64,000 bases of DNA, from assembly GCA_944323735.1 (NCBI GenBank), contig CALUTO010000011.1, positions 1-64,000 of the forward strand, read 5' to 3'. A model generated the notes under the pieces. That model was not told the DNA's origin, made no database searches, and worked only from the letters and a program-made list of their open reading frames with translations. The position numbers and the translations under genes were made by a program. Origin of the DNA: Candidatus Gastranaerophilales bacterium (GTDB taxonomy: Bacteria > Cyanobacteriota > Vampirovibrionia > Gastranaerophilales > Gastranaerophilaceae). This document shows positions 50,355 to 59,075 of this stretch, piece by piece. The first letter of the stretch is position 1; every line of letters begins with the position of its first letter.

Positions 50355-52327
50355 TCCTCAACCTCCAGCACCCAGTGCTCCAGAATATCTTCTCCGATAT
50401 TATCCAAAAATCTGGAGGGCTTTGAAAGCACCATTCCGGTTGCATGGTCAAACATGTCTACGGGATATGTTATATAAAGATACGTTTTGGCACGTGTTGT
50501 TGCAACATACATAAGTCTCAGCTCTTCATCCAGTTCTTCTTCCGAATTAAAAGAGTATACTGAAGGAAACCGTCCGTCAACGGCTCCTATAATAAACACA
50601 GCCTTCCACTCCAACCCTTTTGCGCTATGTATAGTGGATAAAGTCAGGTATTCATCCTGAACTGCACCATCTTCAACATCAGTTACAGCAGTATCAGGCG
50701 GTTCAAGTGCTAAATCACTCAAAAAATCATCAAGAGACGAGTACTGCTCCGACAGATACAAAAAGTGTTCTAAATCCTTCTGACGCTTTGTGTAGTCATC
50801 ATACTTATCCGTCAAAATCGGTTCATAGTAATGCAATATTTTTTCAACAATCAAAGACGGTTTAGACAAATTTCTCCGGCAATCCTGCATTGTATCAAAA
50901 AGATGTTTTATATCTGCTGTGCTTTTTGCAGGCAGCATGAGTTTTTCTGATTGTATATTCCCGCCTGTCACAACAGGTAAAAGTTTCATCGCTGTTTGTG
51001 TGCCTACCCCCTTTAGCAGCAAAAGTATACGGTTTATGCTGATAATATCATTTGGATTAAGAATTACTCTCAAGTGTGCGATAACATCTTTTACATGTGC
51101 TGTTTCTATGAATTTTAAGCCCCCGAATTTTCTGTAAGGGATTGATTTTTTTGCAAGCTCAATTTCTATGTTGTATGTCATTCTTGCACTTCTTGCAAGA
51201 ACAGCAATATCATTCAGAGATACACCTTCTTCCTGAAGTTCAAGAATTCTCTGCGCTACAAACCCGGCCTCTGTCTGCATATCATTTGTACATATAATAG
51301 CAGGCTTTTCCGGTGATTCAATTGTTGAAAACAGCTTTTTTGCGTATTTTTCTTTTGCTTTTTCGATAATTCTGTTTGTTAATGCCAGAATATTCTGCGA
51401 GCTTCTGTAGTTCTGTTCGAGTTTTATAATTTTTGTATCCGGAAAAATATCCGGAAAATCAAGAATATTTCTAAAATTTGCCCCTCTGAATGAATAAATA
51501 CTCTGCGAGTCATCCCCCACTGCCATTACATTATTGTGCCCGGACGCAAGGAGTTTTATTATATCCGCCTGCAGGGTATTCGTATCCTGATATTCATCAA
51601 TAAGAATGTATTTATACTGATTTGAGATTTTTTTTCGTATTTCTTCGTTAGATTGGAGCAGGGTTCTTAAATATAAAAGTAAATCATCATAGTCAAGAAG
51701 GCTGTTTGCCCTTTTGTATTCCGCATACCGGAGAGATATTTCGTTTATTTTGTCAACACAGTGTTCAAACTGTTTGTATTCCCGTTCGATAACATCTTTT
51801 GCGCAAAGGTTTTTGTTTACTGCTTTTGAATAAATATCCAGTATCGTATGTTTTCTCGGAAAACGTTTTTCCTGCTTTTCTATAACTTTTGAGCGGAGGT
51901 GATTTATTACATCCTCTGCATCCGCTCTGTCTATAATTGTAAAATTGTTTCTCAATTCAAGGTAATTTGAATATTTTCTTAAAATAAAATTCGCAAAAGA
52001 GTGGAATGTTCCGCCTGCAACTTTTTCACATCTTGAATCCAGTATCATAACAGCACGATTGAGCATTTCATCCGCTGCCTTTCTGGTAAAAGTAAGAAGC
52101 AATATGTTTTCAGGCGATACTCCGTCTTCTATGAGTCTTGCTACACGGTATGTAAGAGTTTTTGTTTTACCAGAACCTGCTCCGGCTATAACAAGAACAG
52201 CACCGTTTTTAAACTGCACAGCTTCCAGCTGCTGCGCATTAAGGTCTTTTTCGTAATTTATTCTGTAAACTGCGGCAGCCGGCTGTTTCTTTAAAACATA
52301 TTTTTTTGTGACAGCAATACTTTCCAT
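50351..52327 (-). CDS. UvrD/Rep-family superfamily 1 DNA helicase
   Basis: At 658 residues it has the full motif set: Walker A GAGSGKT in VLVIAGAGSGKTKTLTY, TFTRKAADEM (Ia), DEYQDTN (II), GDDSQSIYSFRGA (III), LEQNYRSSQNIL (IV), STIHSAKGLEWKAVF (V) and VATTRAK (VI). It translocates 3'-5' on single-stranded DNA. It is shorter than typical PcrA/UvrD (about 720-770) because the C-terminal UvrB/RNA-polymerase-binding tail is absent; the end (LEHWVLEVED) is acidic. UvrD, Rep or a damage-associated paralog are all possible. Confidence 0.9.
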   Translation of the reverse strand: MESIAVTKKYVLKKQPAAAVYRINYEKDLNAQQLEAVQFKNGAVLVIAGAGSGKTKTLTYRVARLIEDGVSPENILLLTFTRKAADEMLNRAVMILDSRCEKVAGGTFHSFANFILRKYSNYLELRNNFTIIDRADAEDVINHLRSKVIEKQEKRFPRKHTILDIYSKAVNKNLCAKDVIEREYKQFEHCVDKINEISLRYAEYKRANSLLDYDDLLLYLRTLLQSNEEIRKKISNQYKYILIDEYQDTNTLQADIIKLLASGHNNVMAVGDDSQSIYSFRGANFRNILDFPDIFPDTKIIKLEQNYRSSQNILALTNRIIEKAKEKYAKKLFSTIESPEKPAIICTNDMQTEAGFVAQRILELQEEGVSLNDIAVLARSARMTYNIEIELAKKSIPYRKFGGLKFIETAHVKDVIAHLRVILNPNDIISINRILLLLKGVGTQTAMKLLPVVTGGNIQSEKLMLPAKSTADIKHLFDTMQDCRRNLSKPSLIVEKILHYYEPILTDKYDDYTKRQKDLEHFLYLSEQYSSLDDFLSDLALEPPDTAVTDVEDGAVQDEYLTLSTIHSAKGLEWKAVFIIGAVDGRFPSVYSFNSEEELDEELRLMYVATTRAKTYLYITYPVDMFDHATGMVLSKPSRFLDNIGEDILEHWVLEVED

Positions 52328-52435
52328 ATTCTTATTATATCTTTTAATATATTGTCATTGCAAATACATTAATTGATTGTGTTTTTTTTCTGTAAAATGT
52401 AATAATATATCGATAATTAGTAGAATGAGGATATT

Positions 52436-53356
52436 ATGGTTTTAGATTTCAGTTTGTTTTTAAATCCGGTAATTCTTGCTATACTTGCGCTTTTTGCCGG
52501 TATACTTGTATATTACATAAATTCTGTAAGATATATAAACGCATCTCTGCATTATCTAACGAACATTCTTCGCTCTTTTAAAAAGGGAAATATTGTTTTC
52601 CGTTTTAAAGAATTGGATGAAGCTTTTTCGAATAATCCGTTTATTTCACAGTACTGGATTGAGTTTAAAAACAGTCTTGTCTTTAATGAAGGAGTGCAGG
52701 TAAAAGCAAATGATGATGCACTGAAATTCAAAACAATGGGCGCAGAAACCGCATCTATACAGTGCACTATGGATGCAGGATATTTCTTTAATGAAGAAAC
52801 CCTTATAAATAATAAAATGAATTACAAATTCATTTCTGCCGTGCCGACTATATTAACAGGTCTCGGACCGCTGTTTACCTTTTTGCATATTTCTCTGGCC
52901 TTTGCAAAGGTTAATTTTGCTACTCAGGAAGCTACTATTTCTTCCGTATCCGCTTTAATGGCTGCTATGAAGGTTGCCGCAATGATTTCGGTAGTCGCTG
53001 TTGGTACTTCAATAATATTCCTGATAGTTGAAAGACTGCTCTATAAAAACATGTGTAAAGCTCCTCTCTCGGAGTTTCAGCTTGAGATGAGTAAATTGTT
53101 TGATAATATATCTTCAGAAAAATTTCTTGTGCAGTTATTGAATGAAGCAAGATTTTCAAACAATGCAATGAATCAGGTATTTAACCAGCTTCCCGAACAG
53201 ATGAAAATTGCATTTGAAAAAAGTTTTAGTGCCAGCCTCATTCCTTATCTTGATAACCTTATATTCAGTGTAAATAAACTTAATGAACAGCTTGTCCAGT
53301 CAGGTAAAGGAACTTCAAACATTCTGGATGATTTATTTAAAGGTAAAGACGGGTAA
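52436..53356 (+). CDS. ZorA/ExbB/MotA-like proton-channel subunit
   Basis: A 306-residue inner-membrane protein with three predicted helices: 8-28, 131-157 (FISAVPTILTGLGPLFTFL) and 172-200 (MKVAAMISVVAVGTSIIFL). That topology and the PTxxTGLGxLFTFL motif fit ZorA and ExbB/TolQ better than four-helix MotA. The C-terminal tail (205-306) is helical and cytoplasmic but far shorter than the long tail of Zorya ZorA. The next gene encodes a ZorB/MotB-like partner 3 bases away. GAGGAT precedes ATG. Together they should form an ion-driven rotary motor; no effector gene is adjacent. Confidence 0.75.
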   Translation: MVLDFSLFLNPVILAILALFAGILVYYINSVRYINASLHYLTNILRSFKKGNIVFRFKELDEAFSNNPFISQYWIEFKNSLVFNEGVQVKANDDALKFKTMGAETASIQCTMDAGYFFNEETLINNKMNYKFISAVPTILTGLGPLFTFLHISLAFAKVNFATQEATISSVSALMAAMKVAAMISVVAVGTSIIFLIVERLLYKNMCKAPLSEFQLEMSKLFDNISSEKFLVQLLNEARFSNNAMNQVFNQLPEQMKIAFEKSFSASLIPYLDNLIFSVNKLNEQLVQSGKGTSNILDDLFKGKDG

Positions 53357-53359
53357 AAT

Positions 53360-54097
53360 ATGAAATACATAAAATATGGAAACAGAACTGCCGGTAATGA
53401 CGGTGATGATAATGTTTTCTGGGTTACGATGAGTGACCTTCTGCTCGGTCTTGCTGTCATTTTCATTATTCTGTTTGTGTTTGCAATCACCGGATTTACT
53501 CAAAATAAAGTAGAAGAACAAAAAACACAGTATGAATTTAGCGAAAGACTTGTAAAAGAGCTTGAGAAACACAATATTCAGGCTGATGTAGACAAATTTT
53601 CAGGAAGGATAAAAATATCTGACCTTGAACTTTTTGAGCTCAACAGTTATGAACTTTCAGACCGTGGAAAACAGTATCTGGCAAAATTTGTGCCAATATA
53701 TTTTAATACAATTATGAAAGACCCGGAAATAAGAAAAAATATTTCGCAGATTATAATAGAAGGGCATACTGATTCTCAGGCATTTGCAGATGCACGTACT
53801 CCCGAGATGAAGTATTACAAAAATATGGACTTGAGCTTGAAAAGAGCTTCTTCTGTTGCCCGGTATATAATATTTTCTGACTATGAAGGCAAAGCCCAGC
53901 ACCAGCAGGCAATGTTTAAACTGCTTTCAGTTCAGGGAAAGGGACAGTCAGAGCCTGTTATTGTGAACGGACATGAAGATTTTGCTAAAAGCCGGCGTGT
54001 AGAATTGAAAATAATGTTTAAAGATGACAGCATACTTGATGCAATTAAAAATAACCAAAATTCTAAAGCTGAGCAAAAAAAACAAATGCATTATTAA
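53360..54097 (+). CDS. ZorB/MotB-like OmpA-domain motor subunit
   Basis: A 245-residue protein with one N-terminal membrane helix (25-45). FWVTMSDLLLGLAVIFIIL places Asp26 at the start of the helix, the position of the proton-binding Asp in MotB and ZorB. An OmpA-type peptidoglycan-binding domain follows (90-230: IIIEGHTDSQAF, SLKRASSVARYI, VQGKGQSEPV, SRRVELKI). The tail is Lys/Gln-rich. It starts 3 bases after the ZorA-like stop and ends 14 bases before a perfect terminator, so the pair is a closed two-gene unit. Confidence 0.82.
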   Translation: MKYIKYGNRTAGNDGDDNVFWVTMSDLLLGLAVIFIILFVFAITGFTQNKVEEQKTQYEFSERLVKELEKHNIQADVDKFSGRIKISDLELFELNSYELSDRGKQYLAKFVPIYFNTIMKDPEIRKNISQIIIEGHTDSQAFADARTPEMKYYKNMDLSLKRASSVARYIIFSDYEGKAQHQQAMFKLLSVQGKGQSEPVIVNGHEDFAKSRRVELKIMFKDDSILDAIKNNQNSKAEQKKQMHY

Positions 54098-54110
54098 TTG
54101 TTTTACAGCA

Positions 54111-54144
54111 CAGAAAAATCAGGCTTTAAAGCCTGATTTTTCTG
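54111..54144. terminator. Bidirectional terminator after the motor pair
   Basis: AGAAAAATCAGGC pairs perfectly with GCCTGATTTTTCT over a short TTTAAA-type loop, with T-rich sequence on both strands. It serves the motor pair and the convergent LysM gene. Confidence 0.88.
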
Positions 54145-54160
54145 TTTTATTTTATTATGT

Positions 54161-54802
54161 TTAATTTGTTGCCCAGTTCCAGAGTTCTTTTAAAGCACCC
54201 TGATTATCAATTTCAGATGGTTTTACTTTGATTGTCCGGCCGGCTTGTATAGTATTGTTTGAATAGTCTTTGTACTGACGTCCTTCCAGCTCAGACGGAA
54301 CATCACCTTCATAATATGTATATTCGTAATCCAAATCATTGTGGGCTCTTACGGCACCGTCTTTGATATCAAAAAGTTTTTTCAATTCTTCAACATTTAT
54401 ATCTTTTTTAGGTGTAATCAATATGTAATCCTGATTTGGATCCAGCTCCATTTTTGCCGTTTCTTTTTGTTTAGCCTGTTTAGCTTTGAGTTCATTTATT
54501 TCTTTTTGAATCTCGGCTTTTTCTTCCGGTGTTTTTGCTTTTGCGAGTTCACCGTATTTATCGCTGATTTTTAAGTCCATGTAGTGTAATTTTTGTCTTT
54601 CATAATTTAAATCATCTTTTTCAACAGTTTTTTCAGATGATTGTGCCGGTTGTCCGATTGGAATAGTGATTTTTTGACCTGCTTTTATGCTGTTTGCATC
54701 TTTAATATTGTTTTCATTCATAAGCGCATCAACAGAAACTCCATACTTTGATGCTATTTGTGACAATGTTTGTCCGCTTGCTACTGTAATTGTGTCTCCC
54801 AT
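54161..54802 (-). CDS. LysM-domain protein without signal peptide
   Basis: A 213-residue protein starting directly with a LysM motif (VASGQTLSQIASKYGV...NSIKAGQKITIP, residues 7-50), then a Lys/Glu-rich coiled coil (about 65-120) and a C-terminal domain (125-213) that I do not recognise. LysM usually binds peptidoglycan, yet no signal peptide precedes it, so it is either exported by another route or cytoplasmic. AGGAG lies 8 bases before ATG. The terminator at 54111-54144 follows its stop. Confidence 0.85.
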   Translation of the reverse strand: MGDTITVASGQTLSQIASKYGVSVDALMNENNIKDANSIKAGQKITIPIGQPAQSSEKTVEKDDLNYERQKLHYMDLKISDKYGELAKAKTPEEKAEIQKEINELKAKQAKQKETAKMELDPNQDYILITPKKDINVEELKKLFDIKDGAVRAHNDLDYEYTYYEGDVPSELEGRQYKDYSNNTIQAGRTIKVKPSEIDNQGALKELWNWATN

Positions 54803-54996
54803 TTTAAACTCCTCATACTAATTTAACATTTGTATATTAATAAAAACAGTTTGGCAAAAAAAATTGCTACTGAATTATTTTATAAAAAGAAATGTTACAG
54901 TTTTATAAAAATCAGACAAAATGATATAGAAAATATAACTTTTTGATGTATAATATTTGTAATATTTGTCACCGTATTACTAAAAAAGGAGAAAGT

Positions 54997-55185
54997 ATGG
55001 CTAGAATATTGGTATCAATGCCTGATGAATTTTTGAGTAAAATTGACCAGGTCGCTGACAGTGAGCAAAGAACAAGAAGCGAGCTTGTTAGAGAAGCACT
55101 AAGAAGTTATATAAAAAGAACCAAACTGCCAAATCCCGTAAAAGCATCAAACAATGCAAAATTATTAGAAGAAATATTGAATTAA
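54997..55185 (+). CDS. Ribbon-helix-helix (CopG/MetJ-type) regulator 2
   Basis: A 62-residue near-twin of the protein encoded at 14628: ARILVSMPDEFL strand, then RTRSELVREALRSYI. About half the positions are identical and the length is equal. AAAGGAGAAAG lies just before ATG 54997; the longer frame from 54943 is leader. Here the gene is followed after 11 bases by a cytidylyltransferase gene, so it may regulate that operon. Confidence 0.85.
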   Translation: MARILVSMPDEFLSKIDQVADSEQRTRSELVREALRSYIKRTKLPNPVKASNNAKLLEEILN

Positions 55186-55196
55186 CGGATTGTAAA

Positions 55197-55895
55197 ATGG
55201 AAGTTTTATCCATAATACCTGTCCGTGGCGGCTCAAAGGGAATCCCGGGAAAGAATATCAAACTGCTTGCCGGTAAACCGCTTGTTTCATACACAATAGA
55301 AGCTTCACAAAAATCAAAATATATAACAAGAACTATTGTCTCAACAGAGGATAAAAAAATAAAACATGTTTGTGAAACTTTCGGCGCAGAAGTTATAGAC
55401 AGACCGCCAGAACTTGCACAGGATGAGACGAAAACCGCACCTGTTATGCTTCAGGTTTTAGATGTTCTGGAAAAACAGAACTACCGGCCAGATGTAACTA
55501 TTCTTTTGCAGGCAACATGTCCGTTAAGAGATGAAAAACAAATTGACGAAGCATTCGAGTTATATTTGAAATCAGACTGTGATTCTGTTTTTGCTGCATT
55601 CTCTGCAGGAACTACACATGCCAGATGGAGAAAATCACCGTTTACAGGTGAATATGAATGTCTATACGACTACAGAAACAGACCGAGACGACAGGACACT
55701 GACCTTCATTATCCGCTGTTTATTGAAAGCGGAGCTATTTATATTGTAAAAACAGAGGTAATGAAAGAAGTAAAAGACTTTATCGGATACAAACCGGAAA
55801 TATATTTACAAAAAAATCCGGTTGATATAGATACAATTGCCGACTTTGAAAAGGCAGAAAAATTGATTCTTGAAAGAAGACTGAACTCTAAATAA
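55197..55895 (+). CDS. CMP-sugar-acid cytidylyltransferase (NeuA/PseF/LegF family)
   Basis: A 232-residue enzyme activating a nonulosonic acid (sialic, pseudaminic or legionaminic) as CMP-sugar. The nucleotide-binding VRGGSKGIPGKNIK start, IVSTEDKKI, LLQATCPLRD and the late NPVDIDTIADFEKAE motif are characteristic. Which nine-carbon sugar cannot be told. Pseudaminic and legionaminic acids often glycosylate flagellin, which is notable given the flagellin 7 kb away, but no other sugar-pathway gene is here. Lies between a ribbon-helix-helix gene and DUF721. Confidence 0.87.
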   Translation: MEVLSIIPVRGGSKGIPGKNIKLLAGKPLVSYTIEASQKSKYITRTIVSTEDKKIKHVCETFGAEVIDRPPELAQDETKTAPVMLQVLDVLEKQNYRPDVTILLQATCPLRDEKQIDEAFELYLKSDCDSVFAAFSAGTTHARWRKSPFTGEYECLYDYRNRPRRQDTDLHYPLFIESGAIYIVKTEVMKEVKDFIGYKPEIYLQKNPVDIDTIADFEKAEKLILERRLNSK

Positions 55896-55904
55896 GCCAT
55901 ACAT

Positions 55905-56474
55905 ATGAAAAAAATATTATACTCGGGACTTGAAAACATTGGCGATATCGTTAACATAATAGTTAAAGATAAAGACCTGCAAACGGGCATAAGTAACAGT
56001 ATGCTTTTAAAATTCTGGAATAAAATCGTTGGAAAAAAATTTGAAAAAATTACCCGCCCTGTTTCAATAAATCCTGATAAAACATTGATAGTTGCCTGCG
56101 CAAATTCAATGATAACAAGTGAATTATTAATGTTTAAAAATGATATACTAAAAAAAATGCTGCCCTATACAAAATCTCTGAATCTTGAGATATCAGACAT
56201 AATATTTTCCCATAAAATATGGAAAGAAGATAAATCAGCTGATGCGAATGAGACAGTTGAGTTTTTAAATAATTCAAAAACTTCAAATATCACAGCATTT
56301 CATAAAGATTTTAATCCTGATAACATTGTACTTAGTGACGAAGAAATCTCTTCCATTCGTGCCTGTGTTGATAGAAACACATTTGCAAAGGAAACACAGC
56401 GGGAAAAAATGTTTACCGCAATCATAAACGACTTAAAGTATCAGAAATTTCTATCACAAAACAATATCAAATAG
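55905..56474 (+). CDS. DUF721 (DciA-like) protein
   Basis: A 189-residue protein whose residues 25-110 fit the DUF721/DciA pattern (LLKFWNKIVGKKFEKITRPVSI, TLIVACANSMITSELLMFK, ISDIIFSHKIW). DciA loads the replicative helicase in most bacteria lacking DnaC/DnaI. The C-terminal third is polar and variable. No clear Shine-Dalgarno sequence. It is 9 bases after the cytidylyltransferase gene, so co-transcribed. The stop overlaps a small minus-strand gene by 8 bases. Confidence 0.72.
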   Translation: MKKILYSGLENIGDIVNIIVKDKDLQTGISNSMLLKFWNKIVGKKFEKITRPVSINPDKTLIVACANSMITSELLMFKNDILKKMLPYTKSLNLEISDIIFSHKIWKEDKSADANETVEFLNNSKTSNITAFHKDFNPDNIVLSDEEISSIRACVDRNTFAKETQREKMFTAIINDLKYQKFLSQNNIK

Positions 56475-56598
56475 TCTGCTGCTCTGTTTTTTCCATGCTG
56501 TTAAGTACCAGTTCTATTTGTTTTTGCATATATTCCAAAAATATTTTCAACTCATTGTTAAAACTGTAGGCTCCGGGCCATAATTGCTGCTGTTCCAT
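56467..56598 (-). CDS. Small protein of 43 aa (new small ORF)
   Basis: A short frame from ATG 56598 to TGA 56467. AAAGGA lies 8 bases upstream of ATG. The product begins MEQQQLWPGAYSFNNELK and continues as an amphipathic helix (IFLEYMQKQIELVLNSMEK). It lies in the otherwise empty gap between DUF721 and pnp, convergent with DUF721. No homology is known to me; the good binding site and helix suggest a real microprotein. Confidence 0.5.
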   Translation of the reverse strand: MEQQQLWPGAYSFNNELKIFLEYMQKQIELVLNSMEKTEQQTI

Positions 56599-56703
56599 AC
56601 CAATATCCTTTGTTTGACTGTTTTTATTTACTGTTTAGTTATCGGCATGTTTTATTTAAAACTTTATATAATTTCGGATAAAAGTAATATAAATTTACAA
56701 AAA

Positions 56704-56726
56704 GAGGGAAACTATTTGTTTCCCTG
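56704..56726 (-). terminator. Terminator of pnp
   Basis: AGGGAAAC pairs with GTTTCCCT over a 5-base TATTT loop. On the minus strand the hairpin is followed by CTTTTTTG, 36 bases after the pnp stop. Confidence 0.75.
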
Positions 56727-56761
56727 CTTTTTATCTTATTTAATGTCTATGTTAATGTTAT

Positions 56762-58894
56762 TTATTGAACAGACGCTTTTTCTTCATCCGTAACCCCTTT
56801 GATAGTCAGGTTAACTCTGCCCTTGTCGTCTATTTTCATAACTTTGACAATAACTTCGTCTCCGATATGCAAGTGGGGTTCGATTGACTCAATTCTTTCG
56901 TTGCAGACTTGAGAGATGTGTACCATACCGTCTTTGCCGGGAGCGAGTTCAACGAATGCACCGATAGGTATGATTCTTACAACTTTACCTTTTCTAATCA
57001 TGCCGGGCTGCGGCTTGAAGGTTATTGAGTCAATCATTCTTATTGCGATATCTGTACCTTCTTTATCGTTGCTGGTGATAGTAACTGTGCCGTCATCCTG
57101 AATATCGATTTCAGCACCCGAGCATTCGATAATGTGTCTGATATTTTTGCCGCCTGGTCCGATTACTGCGCCGATGTCTTCAACATCGATTTTCATTGTG
57201 TGAATTCTCGGTGCATATGGAGACATTTCTTTAGCAGGTTCAGTGATTACCTCTCTCATTTTTCCGAGGATGTGTAATCTGCCTTCTTTGGCCTGTTCAA
57301 GAGCACGTCTCAGTGTTTCATTAGAGATACCTTTAGCCTTCATATCCATCTGAAGAGCAGTAATACCGGTATCATTACCTGTAACTTTGAAGTCCATATC
57401 GCCTAAGAAGTCTTCAATACCCTGAATATCTGTTAAAACGATATCTTCATCAGGCTCTTTGATAAGTCCCATTGCAACACCGCCAATCATACATTTTACA
57501 GGAACACCGGCGTTCATAAGTGCCATAGAGGTTGCACAGGTAGAGCCCATTGACGTTGAACCGTTCGATTCAAGAACATCTGAAGTAACTCTGATAGTGT
57601 AGCCGAATTCTTCCTGAGATGGAAGTGCCGGCACGTTAGCTCTTTCTGCAAGATGTCCGTGTCCGACTTCACGTCTGCCGGGGCCTCTCAGCGGTTTTAC
57701 TTCTCCTACTGAAAAACCGGGGAATATGTATTTATGCATAAATGTTTTCTTTGTTTCAGGGTCTACACCGTCAAGCTCCTGTGCCATGCCCGGCCCCGCA
57801 AGAGTAGCAACAGACAGAATTTGTGTTTGACCTCTTGTAAATACAGCAGAACCGTGAGCTCTCGGTATAACACCGACTTCACACCAGATAGGACGGACTT
57901 CGTTAAATTTTCTGCCATCGGCTCTGACTCTTTCCTCTTTAATCATTTTTCTCATGATTTTCTTTTCAAGAGCCTTAAACTCTTCTGCTACAAAGTCTAT
58001 ACCTGTTTCCGCCATCATTATTTTTGCTTCATGGTCATCACCGTATGAATCAAATTCTGCCTTGACCATATTTTTAGCTTCTTCAAGCTTAGCTTTTCTG
58101 CCTTCTCTGTCAAAGTCATGATAAGCTTCTGTTACTTTATCATAAGCAATATCGTTTATAATTTTGGCAATAGCTGATGTATCGTAGGGATTTACGAATT
58201 CGGGTTTTACAATACCGCAGTCATTCATGAACTGAATCTGAAGTTCGCACTGACGTCTGATTTCAACCTGCGCAAACTCTACAGCCTGCATAATATCATC
58301 TTCAGTAACAAATTTTGCGCCTGCCTCTACCATGATTACAGAATCATGCGTGCCTGCAACAACAATATCGATATCAGATTTAGCAGCATCAGCATAAGAC
58401 GGATTTGCAATAAAATTACCGTCAACTCTGCCGACTCTTACTGCACCAATCGGGCCTTCAAACGGAGCTTCTGTCAGCATAAGAGCTGTAGAAGCACCGA
58501 GCATTGCCAGTGTATCAGGCTGATTTTCGTGGTCAAGGCTGACAAGCTGGGCTACGATTTGAACGTCATTTCTGTATCCTTTTGGAAACAATGGCCTGAT
58601 AGGTCTGTCAATAAGTCTAGAAATAAGAATAGCTTTATCTGAAGCTTTGCCTTCGCTTCTGTTATATCCGCCCGGAATTCTTCCTACAGCTGACATTCTT
58701 TCTTCATAATCAATTAACAACGGGAAAAAGTCTATCCCGACTCTCGGTTCAGGGCTGACAACAGCATGAACCAGAAGCATTGTGTCGCCGCAGCGGACGA
58801 CTACCGAACCACTCGCTGATTTGGCATACTTTCCTGTCTCAATAGAAACTACTTTGTTTCCTACAGGAATTTCGATTCTTTTAACATCTACCAT
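56762..58894 (-). CDS. pnp: Polyribonucleotide nucleotidyltransferase (PNPase)
   Basis: A 710-residue 3'-5' phosphorolytic exoribonuclease of the RNA degradosome. It has two RNase PH domains (1-230 and 330-555) around an all-helical linker, with FFPLLIDYEERMSAVGRIPGGY early and GVPVKCMIGGVAMGLI in the second, then a KH domain (APRIHTMKIDVEDIGAVIGPGGKNI) and an S1 domain (GKVVRIIPIGAFVELAPGKDGMVH). Full length. AAAAGGA precedes ATG. No rpsO stands upstream, unlike in many bacteria. Confidence 0.97.
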   Translation of the reverse strand: MVDVKRIEIPVGNKVVSIETGKYAKSASGSVVVRCGDTMLLVHAVVSPEPRVGIDFFPLLIDYEERMSAVGRIPGGYNRSEGKASDKAILISRLIDRPIRPLFPKGYRNDVQIVAQLVSLDHENQPDTLAMLGASTALMLTEAPFEGPIGAVRVGRVDGNFIANPSYADAAKSDIDIVVAGTHDSVIMVEAGAKFVTEDDIMQAVEFAQVEIRRQCELQIQFMNDCGIVKPEFVNPYDTSAIAKIINDIAYDKVTEAYHDFDREGRKAKLEEAKNMVKAEFDSYGDDHEAKIMMAETGIDFVAEEFKALEKKIMRKMIKEERVRADGRKFNEVRPIWCEVGVIPRAHGSAVFTRGQTQILSVATLAGPGMAQELDGVDPETKKTFMHKYIFPGFSVGEVKPLRGPGRREVGHGHLAERANVPALPSQEEFGYTIRVTSDVLESNGSTSMGSTCATSMALMNAGVPVKCMIGGVAMGLIKEPDEDIVLTDIQGIEDFLGDMDFKVTGNDTGITALQMDMKAKGISNETLRRALEQAKEGRLHILGKMREVITEPAKEMSPYAPRIHTMKIDVEDIGAVIGPGGKNIRHIIECSGAEIDIQDDGTVTITSNDKEGTDIAIRMIDSITFKPQPGMIRKGKVVRIIPIGAFVELAPGKDGMVHISQVCNERIESIEPHLHIGDEVIVKVMKIDDKGRVNLTIKGVTDEEKASVQ

Positions 58895-59018
58895 GTTTTT
58901 TTCCTTTTTTCTACTTTTACTTCTTCTTTTATACTTTGCACTTTTACTGTGTTCATCTAAAGTATATCGTAAACATGGCTATATTCAAATATATTCAATA
59001 AATTAAATTTTCATAACT

Positions 59019-59052
59019 TAAAGCATAAACAGAAAAAACTGCTTATGCTTTT
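59019..59052 (-). terminator. Possible terminator of 59076-60203
   Basis: AAAGCATAA pairs with TTATGCTTT over a 14-base loop, 24 bases after the stop. The T run on the minus strand is weak. The 58900-59018 stretch before it is AT-rich and holds only the pnp promoter region. Confidence 0.4.
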
Positions 59053-59075
59053 TATATATAATATAGGGGAAATTT

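Noticed and set aside
52436-54097. Complete Zorya defence system
   Set aside because: Only ZorA- and ZorB-like subunits are present; the neighbours (UvrD-type helicase, LysM protein) are on the other strand and are not ZorC, ZorD or ZorE.
56584-56793. 69-residue hydrophobic plus-strand frame
   Set aside because: It overlaps the pnp terminator and end and has no binding site; the minus-strand 43-residue frame is better supported.
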